NCBI RefSeq assembly: GCF_012396365.1
Contig: NZ_JAAXPG010000024.1
Location: forward strand, 53,934-117,933
Direction: 5' to 3'
DNA: 64,000 nt
DNA from: Nocardiopsis alborubida
GTDB lineage: Bacteria > Actinomycetota > Actinomycetes > Streptosporangiales > Streptosporangiaceae
Of this stretch, positions 7,971 to 15,627 are shown piece after piece (within the stretch, counting starts at the first letter, position 1; each line of letters begins with the position of its first letter). The notes under the pieces were generated by a model. It made no database searches. It was not told the origin of the DNA and saw only the letters and a program-made list of their open reading frames with translations. The translations under genes were made by a program, and so were the position numbers.

Positions 7971-8603
7971 ATGTCCACGCAGACCCTGATCCTCGTCCTG
8001 GACCTCATCGGCATCCTGGCCTTCGCCGTCGACGGGGCGCTGACCGGCATCCGCACCGCGCGCCTGGACATCGTCGGCGTCCTGGCACTGGGCGTGGTCA
8101 CCGCCCTGGGCGGCGGCGTCGTACGCGACCTGCTGCTCGGTGTGACCCCCGCGACCTTCCAGGACTGGCGCTACATCTGCACGGCTCTGCTGGGCGCGAC
8201 CGCCGCGTTCTTCCTCAGCAGCCAGCTCACCCACCTGAGCAGGCCCATCCTCGTCTTCGACGCGGCCGGGCTGAGCCTGTTCGCCGTGATCGGGGCGACC
8301 AAGGCCCTGGAGCTGGGTTTCGGCCCCCTCCAGGCCACCCTGCTCGGCGTCGTCACCGGGGTGGGCGGCGGCACCATCCGCGACGTCCTGCTGAACCGGG
8401 TGCCGACCGTGCTGAGCGCGAACTCACGCCTGTACGCCGTCCCCGCCCTGCTGGGCGCGGGCCTGGTCGCCGTCGCGTACTGGGCGGGCCTGACCTGGGG
8501 CTGGATCGCCGTGGTGGGAGCGGTGCTGTGCTTCACCGTGCGGCTGCTGGCCCTGCTCTACCGCTGGAACGCGCCCAGCCCGCCGGGCTCCCCGCCGCTG
8601 TGA
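7971..8603 (+). CDS. TRIC-like/UPF0126 membrane protein (YicG/YadS family)
   Basis: 210 residues, almost entirely hydrophobic, with about seven membrane segments arranged as two related halves. Each half carries the family signature, GGGVVRDLLLG at about residues 43-53 and GGGTIRDVLLN at about 129-139. Bacterial members of this family form small trimeric cation channels or have been linked to amino-acid transport; the substrate here is not evident. The ATG at 7971 begins exactly at the first membrane segment, although the nearest purine-rich sequence is some 20 bases upstream. Its 3' end overlaps the convergent LysR gene by 46 bp. Confidence 0.84.
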   Translation: MSTQTLILVLDLIGILAFAVDGALTGIRTARLDIVGVLALGVVTALGGGVVRDLLLGVTPATFQDWRYICTALLGATAAFFLSSQLTHLSRPILVFDAAGLSLFAVIGATKALELGFGPLQATLLGVVTGVGGGTIRDVLLNRVPTVLSANSRLYAVPALLGAGLVAVAYWAGLTWGWIAVVGAVLCFTVRLLALLYRWNAPSPPGSPPL

Positions 8604-9667
8604 GAGCCGCCGGGGCCCCGCCCTTCCGCCTCCCGGCCCCTGCGGGACCCGTCGGAGCCCCGCTCCCCCGCTTCCCCGCCGCCGCGGACACCGTCCGGCC
8701 CCGACCCGCCCGCGGTCCCGACACCGCGGGCCCCGCCCGCGTCCGGTCCACCCGCCTCCACGGCTCCGCCCAGGGCCCGGGACGCGACGCCGCGCAGGAG
8801 CTCGACCATCGCCGGGACCGGCTCGGGCGGGCGGCGCCGGTACACGGCGTAGATCTCGCGGGCCAGACGGGTGCCGCGCAGCGGACGGCCGACCCAGCCG
8901 CCCCGGCGGTCCGAGCGCAGGATGCTGAGCGGGACCAGGGCCACCCCCACCCCGGCCTCGACCAGGGCCAGGGCCACCTCGTAGTCGCGGGTCTCGTAGG
9001 CCACGGTCAGGCGCACCCCGGCGGCAGCGGCGGCGGCGTCCAGGCTGATCCGGTTGTAGATGCCCGGGGCCCCGCAGATCCACTCCTCGCCGGCCAGGTC
9101 GGCCAGAGCCACGTCCCGTTCGGCCAGGGCGTGGCCCTCGGGCACGACCGCCAGCAGCGGATCCACCAGAACGCGTTCGCGGTGCAGGCCTCCGGCCCGC
9201 GGCAGGGGCACGCCCGGGTAGCGGTGGGTCAGGAGCAGGTCCAGGTCGCCGGAGGCGACCAGGCCGTATCCGCCGGGGGGCTCGATGTCGGACAGGGACA
9301 GGCGCACCTGGGGGTGCTGGCGCCCGAAGGCGGCCAGGGTCGCGGGCAGCAGGACCTTGCCCGCGCTGGCGAAGGCCCCCAGGGACAGGCGGTCGGGGGG
9401 CTCGCCCGCCACGGCGCGGACGGCGGCCTCGGCGTCGCGCAGCTCCCCCAGCACCCGCTCGCCGTGTTCGAGCAGGACCCGGCCCGCCTCGGTGAGGGTG
9501 GCCCCGGTGCGGCCGCGCTCGACCAGGGTGCACCCGACCTCGCGCTCCAACTTGGTGAGCTGCTGGGACAGGGCGGGCGGGGTGAAGGACAGGCGCTCGG
9601 CGGCGGCGGCGATCGACCCCGCGTGCGCGATCTCCACGAGCACCCGCACCCGGTTGGCGTCCAGCAC
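8558..9667 (-). CDS. LysR family transcriptional regulator
   Basis: 369 residues. The N-terminal winged helix-turn-helix covers residues 1-60 (VRVLVEIAHAGSIAAAAERL, then SQQLTKLEREVG), followed by a periplasmic-binding-like effector domain to about residue 300. The last 70 residues are a Gly/Arg/Ser-rich tail with no fold, which makes the protein longer than the usual 300 and overlaps the convergent gene at 7971-8603. The start GTG at 9667 has a strong AAGGAGG seven bases upstream. It is divergent from the PLP dehydratase gene at 9769, the usual LysR-target geometry, so that gene is the likely target. Confidence 0.87.
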   Translation of the reverse strand: MLDANRVRVLVEIAHAGSIAAAAERLSFTPPALSQQLTKLEREVGCTLVERGRTGATLTEAGRVLLEHGERVLGELRDAEAAVRAVAGEPPDRLSLGAFASAGKVLLPATLAAFGRQHPQVRLSLSDIEPPGGYGLVASGDLDLLLTHRYPGVPLPRAGGLHRERVLVDPLLAVVPEGHALAERDVALADLAGEEWICGAPGIYNRISLDAAAAAAGVRLTVAYETRDYEVALALVEAGVGVALVPLSILRSDRRGGWVGRPLRGTRLAREIYAVYRRRPPEPVPAMVELLRGVASRALGGAVEAGGPDAGGARGVGTAGGSGPDGVRGGGEAGERGSDGSRRGREAEGRGPGGSHSGGEPGGLGAFQR

Positions 9668-9729
9668 GGCATCCCTCCTTGCACACAAAGCCAGGTACAA
9701 AGTTTCGCTTAACGATCTTTAGCAGACCC

Positions 9730-9740
9730 AACTTTAAGTT
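9730..9740. promoter_or_regulatory. Candidate LysR operator in the divergent promoter
   Basis: AACTT-T-AAGTT is a perfect inverted repeat in an unusually A/T-rich 100-bp gap between the LysR gene (start 9667) and the dehydratase gene (start 9769). LysR proteins typically bind such short dyads between themselves and their targets. Confidence 0.4.
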
Positions 9741-9768
9741 AATGGCGGGTAGGGGCACAGTGGGCTGT

Positions 9769-10692
9769 ATGAGCACCACGACCGCGCACGCCGCGCCCAC
9801 GGCCACCGACGTCCGTGCCGCCGCCGAACGCATCGCCCCCTACGCCCGCCGCACCCCGGTCATGCACGCCGAGGTCGACGGTCGGCCCCTGACGCTCAAG
9901 CTGGAGCACCTCCAGCGCACGGGAGCGTTCAAGCTGCGCGGCGCCCTCAACGCCCTGCTGGGCGGGGAGGACACCGGCCGGGTGATCACCGCCTCCGGCG
10001 GCAACCACGGCCTGGGGGTGGCCACCGCCGCCCGCCTGCTGGGCGTGCGCGCCACGGTCTACGTCCCCGAGTCGATCCCCGAGGCCAAGTCGGCGCCGCT
10101 GGCCGCCACCGGCGCCGAGGTCGTCAGGGTGGGCGAACACTACGCGCTGGCCGCCGAGGCGGCCCGCGACCGCGCCGAGACCGAGGGAGTGCGCTACCTG
10201 CACGCCTTCGACGACTCCCTCGTCGTGGCCGGTCAGGGCACGATCGGCCTGGAGATCGCCGCCGACGCGCCCGAGTGCGACACCATCGTCGTCGCGGTCG
10301 GCGGCGGCGGGCTGGTGGCCGGGGTGCGCCTGGGCGCGGAGGGGCGCGAGGTCGTGGGCGTCGAACCCGAGGGCTGCGCGAGCATGCACGCCGCGACGGC
10401 CGCCGGGCACCCCGTGCGGACACCCGTGGACTCGGTGGCCTCCTCCGCGCTGGGCGCGGCCACCCTGGGACGGGTTCCCTTCGAGGTGCTGAGCGCCCAC
10501 CCGGTGACCCGGGCACTGGTGAGCGACGCCGAGATCCTGCGGGCCCAGGACCGGCTCTGGGAGGAGTTCCGCATCGCCACCGAACCGGCCGCGGCCGTGC
10601 CCTTCGCCGCCTGGCTGGCGGGGCGCGTCCCCGGCGAGCGACCGTGCCTGGTGGTGTGCGGGGCCAACGCCGAGTGGCGCCGCACCGACTGA
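9769..10692 (+). CDS. Fold-type II PLP enzyme, threonine/serine dehydratase-like
   Basis: 307 residues, typical of catabolic serine/threonine dehydratases and related racemases or beta-hydroxyaspartate dehydratases. The PLP-binding lysine is Lys55 in GAFKLRGALN, the substrate/phosphate loop is SGGNHGLGVA (76-85), and the glycine-rich phosphate loop is VGGGGLVAG. There is no C-terminal ACT-like regulatory domain, so it is unlikely to be the biosynthetic IlvA. The usual Ser of the S-A-G-N-H motif is retained. The ATG at 9769 matches the family N terminus; an upstream ATG at 9742 is less likely. Probable regulation is by the divergent LysR protein. Confidence 0.83.
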   Translation: MSTTTAHAAPTATDVRAAAERIAPYARRTPVMHAEVDGRPLTLKLEHLQRTGAFKLRGALNALLGGEDTGRVITASGGNHGLGVATAARLLGVRATVYVPESIPEAKSAPLAATGAEVVRVGEHYALAAEAARDRAETEGVRYLHAFDDSLVVAGQGTIGLEIAADAPECDTIVVAVGGGGLVAGVRLGAEGREVVGVEPEGCASMHAATAAGHPVRTPVDSVASSALGAATLGRVPFEVLSAHPVTRALVSDAEILRAQDRLWEEFRIATEPAAAVPFAAWLAGRVPGERPCLVVCGANAEWRRTD

Positions 10693-10769
10693 ACCCACGG
10701 GGAATCCGCACGTCACAAGCCTGGTCAGAGCCGTCATTTCGGCGTGGTGACCTGGAGCACTCTCTCCTC

Positions 10770-10795
10770 CCGACCCGTTGTTACCGGCGGGTCGG
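10770..10795 (+). terminator. Hairpin between dehydratase and acyltransferase genes
   Basis: An 8-bp perfect stem CCGACCCG/CGGGTCGG with a 10-base loop lies about 78 bases after the stop at 10692 and upstream of the plsC start. It probably separates the two transcripts. Confidence 0.45.
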
Positions 10796-10840
10796 CCTTA
10801 CATTGGACTCCGGCATCCGACCATTGGTGAGGGAGAACAC

Positions 10841-11512
10841 GTGTTCTACGGTGCGTTGCGGCAGACGGTATCGGTACTCGCCCGTACCCTGTGCCGCCCG
10901 ACCATCGAGGGCCGTGAGAACATCCCCGAGGACGGAGCGGTCCTGCTGGCCAGCAACCACCTGTCCTTCATCGACAGCGTGATCATCCCGCTGTCGGTGA
11001 CCCAGCGCCGGGTGCGGTTCCTGGCCAAGTCCGACTACTTCGAGGGGACGGGCGTCAAGGGCCGCATGACCAGGACCGTGTTCTCCTCCCTGGGCGCCAT
11101 GCCGGTGCAGCGCCGCGACGCGCGCGGGGCCATGCTGTCCCTGGAGATGATGCTGGAGCGGCTGAACGAGGGCGAGGCCTGCGTGATCTACCCCGAGGGC
11201 ACCCGCTCCCGGGACGGGCGCCTGTACCGGGGCCGCACCGGCGTGGCCCTGCTGGCCATGGAGTCCAAGGCCCCGGTCGTGCCGGTGGCGGTGGCGGGGA
11301 CCCAGGACGTGCAGCCGGTCGGCGCCTCCATGCCGCGCCCGCGCCCCTACAGCATCCGCTTCGGCGAACCGCTGGACTTCTCCACCGGCTACGACCACCT
11401 CGCCCCGGGCAAGGCGCGCCGGGAGATCACCGACCGGATCATGGACTCCATCCACGCGCTGTCGGGCCAGGAGCGGGCCAAGGGGTACAACTCCCTCGGC
11501 GCCGACGTGTGA
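10841..11512 (+). CDS. plsC: 1-acyl-sn-glycerol-3-phosphate acyltransferase
   Basis: 223 residues of the PlsC/LPLAT family, which transfers an acyl group to lysophosphatidic acid at the membrane in phospholipid synthesis. The catalytic H-x4-D motif is NHLSFID (about residue 40), block II is FSSLGAMPVQR, block III is IYPEGTRSRDG and block IV is PVVPVAVAGT. The length is usual for actinobacterial members. The GTG at 10841 was chosen because GGGAG lies six bases upstream; a longer frame begins at 10778 without a ribosome-binding site. No lipid genes are adjacent, and actinobacteria commonly carry several paralogues, so the precise acceptor is uncertain. Confidence 0.88.
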   Translation: MFYGALRQTVSVLARTLCRPTIEGRENIPEDGAVLLASNHLSFIDSVIIPLSVTQRRVRFLAKSDYFEGTGVKGRMTRTVFSSLGAMPVQRRDARGAMLSLEMMLERLNEGEACVIYPEGTRSRDGRLYRGRTGVALLAMESKAPVVPVAVAGTQDVQPVGASMPRPRPYSIRFGEPLDFSTGYDHLAPGKARREITDRIMDSIHALSGQERAKGYNSLGADV

Positions 11513-11548
11513 CCCGCGCGCGCAAGCGCGGCCGACGCCCGCGTCGCC

Positions 11549-11554
11549 TACTCT
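11549..11554 (+). promoter_or_regulatory. -10 box of a leaderless promoter
   Basis: TACTCT lies seven bases before the ATG at 11562, with no Shine-Dalgarno sequence between, which suggests a leaderless transcript. Confidence 0.45.
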
Positions 11555-11561
11555 TGCGCGC

Positions 11562-12056
11562 ATGCGCGTACTGATCGTGTCCGACACCCACATCCCGCGC
11601 CGCGCCCGCGACCTGCCCGAACAGGTGTGGCGCGAGGTCGACCGGGCCGACGCGGTGCTCCACGCCGGGGACTGGTGCGACCTGGCCAGCCTGGAACGCC
11701 TCGACGCGCGGGCCGCACTCCTGGTCGGCGTCCACGGCAACAACGACGGCGCCGACCTGCGCGCGCGGCTGCCCGAGGTCGCCCGCGCCACGCTCGGCGG
11801 CGTGCGCTTCGCGGTCGTGCACGAGACCGGCGACGCGCGCGGGCGCGAGAAGCGCTGCCAGGAGCGCTTCGCCGACTGCGACGTGCTGGTGTTCGGGCAC
11901 TCGCACATCCCCTGGGACACCACGGCCCCCTCCGGTCTGCGCCTGCTCAACCCGGGCTCCCCCACCGACCGGCGCAGGCAGCCCCACCACACGTACATGA
12001 CGGTGGTGGCGGAGGACGGGCGGCTGGGCGGGGTCCGGCTGCACCGGGTGGGCTGA
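11562..12056 (+). CDS. YfcE/MJ0936-type metallophosphoesterase
   Basis: 164 residues with all metallophosphoesterase motifs in order: SDTH (8-11), HAGDW, VHGNND, a mid-protein VVHETGD and FGHSHIPWD. These residues bind two metal ions, usually Mn or Ni, and hydrolyse phosphodiesters. The GNND motif replaces the commoner GNCD. The physiological substrate is unknown for most members. The gene probably has its own leaderless promoter and converges on the exchanger gene at 12157 with a hairpin between. Confidence 0.87.
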   Translation: MRVLIVSDTHIPRRARDLPEQVWREVDRADAVLHAGDWCDLASLERLDARAALLVGVHGNNDGADLRARLPEVARATLGGVRFAVVHETGDARGREKRCQERFADCDVLVFGHSHIPWDTTAPSGLRLLNPGSPTDRRRQPHHTYMTVVAEDGRLGGVRLHRVG

Positions 12057-12102
12057 AGGGGAGCGCCCGCGGCCCGCGCCGGAGGGGCGCCTGGTTCGGC
12101 TT

Positions 12103-12128
12103 GGGGAACCGCCGTGCGGTGGTTCCCC
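12103..12128. terminator. Hairpin terminator between convergent genes
   Basis: GGGGAACCGCC and GGTGGTTCCCC form an 11-bp stem with one G.T pair and a GTGC loop. It lies between the convergent stops at 12056 and 12157. Confidence 0.65.
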
Positions 12129-12156
12129 CGAGACCCGTGCCCGAGGGGCGCCCCGG

Positions 12157-13206
12157 TCAGAAGGCGAGCACGCCGACGATCCCCACGTAGAGCGCGATCA
12201 GGAGCACGCCCTCGAAACCGATCCGGCCCCACCCCTTCGCCTGGCGGATGATGAGCCCGGCGAGCAGGACCACCGTCATCAGCAGCGCCCCGACGGTGAG
12301 GAAGAGCTCGTCGGCCGTGGCCGCGTGGTACAGCGAACCCCCGCGGTAGAAGGCGTCGCCCACGGCCACGTTGAGCGCGTCCAGGCTGTTGCCGCCGATG
12401 ACGGCGGACACCGCCAGGGTCATCGCGCCCCTCCGGACCGCGGCGACCGCCGCGACCGTCTCGGGGATGGCGTTCACCGCGCCCATGGCCACCGCGCCGA
12501 CCAGCCCCGCGCTGAGCCCGGTGGACTCCACGATCACGGCAGCCGACTCGGCGAGCGCCCAACCGCCCACGGCCACCACGACACCCACCACGAGGAAGCG
12601 CATCCACAGCGTGCCCGTGCCGATGCCGTCCTTGGCGGCGGCGGTGCCCGCTTCGGCGGGGACGTCCTCCACGGTCTCCCGGGTGCGCACGGCCCGCCAC
12701 ATCGGCTGCTCGTTCTCCTGCCTGATCAGCCAGAGGCCGCCCATGTAGAAGACGACCATCCCGACCGAGGCGGGGTGCACGCCCAGGAGCGTCACGTCCG
12801 GGCCCAGGGCGGTGAGCACGACCACGGACAGCAGGCCGATCAGCAGGCAGCAGAAGAGCAGGTTCGCCGAGGAGGCGGCGGCGTGCTCCAAGTTGGCGCG
12901 CCGGTAGAAGAAGTCGGCCACCGCCAGCGCCAGCGTCTGCGCGGCGATGCCCCCGACCGCGTTGCTGTAGGCCAGTCCGGGCTGGTCCCCGGCCGCGCTG
13001 ACGGCCGTCATCACGATCCCCGACAGCGACGTGGCCAGTCCGAAGAAGACCGCGCCGAAGACCGCCTCACCCCAGCCGGTGCGGTCGGCCAGGACGTCGC
13101 CGAGGGAGGCCATCCGGACACTGGCCACCACGGTCACCGCGGCCACCAGGACGAAGAGCGCGACGCTCCACCCCAGCGGCCAGGGAGGGGATAACGCCTC
13201 CAGCAT
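12157..13206 (-). CDS. Sodium/calcium exchanger-like cation antiporter
   Basis: 349 residues and about ten membrane segments. Two related Na_Ca_ex halves each carry the alpha-repeat: GLATSLSGIVMTAVSAAG with SNAVGGIAAQ in the first, and MGAVNAIPETVAAVAAVRRG with VIGGNSLDALN in the second. The second repeat keeps the ion-binding P-E-T, but the first has S-G-I in place of the usual P-E-L/I, so the ion specificity may differ. A charged cytoplasmic loop links the halves at about residues 165-195. The ATG at 13206 follows GAGG by five bases; a GTG at 13212 is also possible. Confidence 0.78.
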   Translation of the reverse strand: MLEALSPPWPLGWSVALFVLVAAVTVVASVRMASLGDVLADRTGWGEAVFGAVFFGLATSLSGIVMTAVSAAGDQPGLAYSNAVGGIAAQTLALAVADFFYRRANLEHAAASSANLLFCCLLIGLLSVVVLTALGPDVTLLGVHPASVGMVVFYMGGLWLIRQENEQPMWRAVRTRETVEDVPAEAGTAAAKDGIGTGTLWMRFLVVGVVVAVGGWALAESAAVIVESTGLSAGLVGAVAMGAVNAIPETVAAVAAVRRGAMTLAVSAVIGGNSLDALNVAVGDAFYRGGSLYHAATADELFLTVGALLMTVVLLAGLIIRQAKGWGRIGFEGVLLIALYVGIVGVLAF

Positions 13207-13435
13207 GCCCACCTCTTTCCTCTGTGCTCTCGGAGCGGCCTCTACCCCTTCCCCCTACGGCAAACCCGGACGGGCGGCCTCCGGGTGGGGCGTCGGGCGA
13301 GCGGCCGAGGGCGGCGGGCGCGGCTGCACGGAAAGGCCAAATCCCCTCCAACCGTCGTTACCGACCGGAGGCCCTGGGTAGCCGGATGCGGAGGCACGCA
13401 GTGCGACGGCCACATCCCCCAGTGACGAGGTGAAC

Positions 13436-14341
13436 ATGTTCCGGCACACCAAACACCTGCAGTTCGAGGCCAAGCCCGAGGCTCCCGACGCGCTCTACGC
13501 GGCCAAGCTCCAGGAGCTCATCGGCGGCGCCTACGGCGAGATGACCGTCACCATGCAGTACCTGTTCCAGGGGTGGAACTGCCGCGTCGAGGGCAAGTAC
13601 AAGGACCTGATCATGGACGTGGCCACCGAGGAGATCGGCCACGTCGAGATGCTCGCCACGATGGTGGCGCGCCTGCTGGAGGGCGCCCCGGCCACCACCG
13701 TGGCCAAGGCCGTCAAGGACCCGGCCGTGGCCGCGGTCGTGGGCGGGATGAACCCGCAGCAGGCCATCGTCTCCGGTGGCGGCGCCGTACCGGCCGACTC
13801 CGGCGGCACCCCCTGGAACGGCAAGTACATCGTGGCCAGCGGCAACCTGCTGGCCGACTTCCGCGCCAACGCCGCGGCCGAGGCCCAGGGCAGGCTCCAG
13901 ACCGCGCGCCTGTACAACATGACCGACGACCCCGGCGTCAAGGCCATGCTCCAGTTCAACCTGGCCCGCGACACCGTCCACCAGAACATGTGGCTGGCCG
14001 CGATCGAGGAGCTCCAGGAGGACGGCATGGAGGGCGAGATCGCTCCCGACGCGCTCTTCGACGAGGAGAACCAGGAGCACGCCAACACGATCTGGGGCCT
14101 GTCGGACGGCACGGCGGCCGCCAACGGCGGCTGGTCGCACCGGCCCGCGCCCGACGGCCGCCACGAGCTGCGCTACCTCGACCAGCCCCAGCCGCTCGGC
14201 GGCCCGGCCTCCGCGCCGCCCCCGGACCCCGCGCTGTACGGGACCGACGGCGGTCCCAGCGGTGAGGGTTCGGTCAAGGGCGCGTCCAAGGCCACCAAGG
14301 GCGAGGGCTTCGTGGACAAGCTCAAGGACACCCTGGAGTGA
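13436..14341 (+). CDS. Manganese catalase (dimanganese, haem-free)
   Basis: 301 residues of the ferritin-like manganese catalase family, which disproportionates hydrogen peroxide in the cytoplasm. All five expected metal ligands can be placed: Glu35, Glu66, His69, Glu149 and His182, in contexts GAYGEMTVTMQYL, ATEEIGHVEML, AAAEAQGRLQTA and RDTVHQN. The C-terminal part after residue 255 is Pro/Gly-rich and ends with a charged helix. The ATG at 13436 follows GAGG by a normal spacing. It stands alone, with a hairpin 20 bases after its stop. Confidence 0.92.
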   Translation: MFRHTKHLQFEAKPEAPDALYAAKLQELIGGAYGEMTVTMQYLFQGWNCRVEGKYKDLIMDVATEEIGHVEMLATMVARLLEGAPATTVAKAVKDPAVAAVVGGMNPQQAIVSGGGAVPADSGGTPWNGKYIVASGNLLADFRANAAAEAQGRLQTARLYNMTDDPGVKAMLQFNLARDTVHQNMWLAAIEELQEDGMEGEIAPDALFDEENQEHANTIWGLSDGTAAANGGWSHRPAPDGRHELRYLDQPQPLGGPASAPPPDPALYGTDGGPSGEGSVKGASKATKGEGFVDKLKDTLE

Positions 14342-14360
14342 CCGGAACCGGCACCCCTGC

Positions 14361-14387
14361 GCCCGTCCCGCTCCGCGCGGGGCGGGC
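14361..14387 (+). terminator. Hairpin terminator after the manganese catalase gene
   Basis: GCCCGTCCCGC and GCGGGGCGGGC form an 11-bp stem with one G.T pair and a five-base loop, starting 20 bases after the stop at 14341. Confidence 0.6.
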
Positions 14388-14622
14388 GGATCCGCGTGCG
14401 GGGGTGTCCTCGGCGAGGGGCCGCCTCGCGGGCGGACGGAGCGGCCCCGGGCGGGACGGGGACCGGGTACCGGCCGCACCGGCGCTATCCAGGCGCCTCG
14501 GCCCCGACGGCGGTCGAAGGGCCGCGGCCCACGTGCGGGTCCGCGTCCCGGCCCGGACGGCGCGGGCGTAGGCTCTGCCACGACACGGGCGCGGTCCGCG
14601 CCCCGGAGGAGCGGGAGGTCCG

Positions 14623-15405
14623 GTGCGGGAGCAGCCAACACGCGCGGACCGGCGGCCGCTGCCGCCCCTGGACCCGCCGCCCCTGCCGGGGCCCGCGCCG
14701 CTGTACCAGGGCTGGTACGACGTCCTCTTCGCGCACTGGGCCGTCCCACCCGAACGGGTGGCGCCGCTGCTGCCCGAGCACACCCGGCCCGACGTGCTGG
14801 ACGGGACCACCTACGTCGGGCTCGTGGCCTTCCGCGTTCCCTTCACCACGGCCGCCGGGATCCCCGTGGGCGGGTTCGGCGAGGTCAACGTGCGCCTGTA
14901 CTCCGTGGACGGGTACGGCCGCCGGGGCGTGGTCTTCCTGTCCATGGACGCCGACTCCGCGCACAACGTCCTGGCCGCCAGGGCTGTGGCGGGCGTGCCG
15001 TACATGTGGTCGGACGTGTCCCTGCGCGCGGGAGGCGGCGGCGTGCGCGCGGGCGCGGTGCGCCGCCGCCTCCCGCCGGGCGGGGCCCGGGGGCGGTGGC
15101 GGACGACCGTAGGCGAGCGGGTGGAGCGCGAGTCCCCGCTGGAGCGGTTCGTGACCGCGCGCTGGGGCCTGCACACCCGGCACGCGGGGCGCACGTGGTG
15201 GATCCGGGTGGCCCACCCGCGCTGGCCGCTGTTTCGCGCGCACTCCTGGGCCTATGAGGGCGACCTGCTCCGGGCGGCGGGTGTGCGCGTCGACGACCCC
15301 GAGCCGGTGTCGGTGCTGTGGTCGCCCGGCGTGGACACCGGCGTGTGCCCCTCGCTGCTGCCCGCTCCCCGGCCGGGGCCACCCCTCCTGCAGCGAGGGC
15401 TCTGA
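14623..15405 (+). CDS. DUF2071 (YqjF-like) family protein
   Basis: 260 residues. The family hallmarks are QGWYDVLFAHWAVPPERVAPLLP near residue 30, GTTYVGLVAFRVPF, the VNVRLYSVDGYGRRGVVFLSMDAD segment split over residues 88-112, and a C-terminal SVLWSPGVDTGV. DUF2071 folds resemble acetoacetate decarboxylase, but no biochemical role is established. The GTG at 14623 follows GGGAGG by four bases. The stop codon itself lies within the first bases of palindromic element copy 2. Confidence 0.83.
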   Translation: MREQPTRADRRPLPPLDPPPLPGPAPLYQGWYDVLFAHWAVPPERVAPLLPEHTRPDVLDGTTYVGLVAFRVPFTTAAGIPVGGFGEVNVRLYSVDGYGRRGVVFLSMDADSAHNVLAARAVAGVPYMWSDVSLRAGGGGVRAGAVRRRLPPGGARGRWRTTVGERVERESPLERFVTARWGLHTRHAGRTWWIRVAHPRWPLFRAHSWAYEGDLLRAAGVRVDDPEPVSVLWSPGVDTGVCPSLLPAPRPGPPLLQRGL

Positions 15406-15476
15406 CCTGCGATGATCGTGTACTTATAGCGGGTTTGGACCGTCGAGACCCGCCATAGGTACGAGATCACGGCGGA
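15401..15476. repeat. 76-bp palindromic element, copy 2
   Basis: Ungapped match to 2588-2663, including the TCTGACCTGCG lead, the arms around GTACTTATAGCG and GTACGAGATCAC, and most of the loop. The inner stem changes A-T in copy 1 to G-C in copy 2, a compensatory pair that implies the folded form matters. The outer stem here has one mismatch and one G.T pair. Like copy 1 it lies between convergent genes (15405 and 15628). Confidence 0.8.
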
Positions 15477-15586
15477 GGGGGCGGGCCGGTGAACCCTCGC
15501 GGTCACCGCGCTGTCGGCGGGTCCGCCGCGGACGGGCTCCCCCGTGAGCTGCGCCTCCCGCCCCTGTCAACGGGTCCCGCGGCGCC

Positions 15587-15624
15587 CCGGTCGTGGTGCG
15601 CCCGCGCGGACGCACCACGACCGG
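15587..15624 (-). terminator. Strong hairpin terminator of the paoABC operon
   Basis: A perfect 14-bp stem CCGGTCGTGGTGCG with its complement encloses a 10-base loop. It starts three bases beyond the paoC stop at 15628, in the direction of transcription. Confidence 0.7.
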
Positions 15625-15627
15625 CCG

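Noticed and set aside
9229..9722. Overlapping frames within the LysR gene on both strands
   Set aside because: Typical high-G+C shadows; the LysR frame has a strong ribosome-binding site and family motifs.
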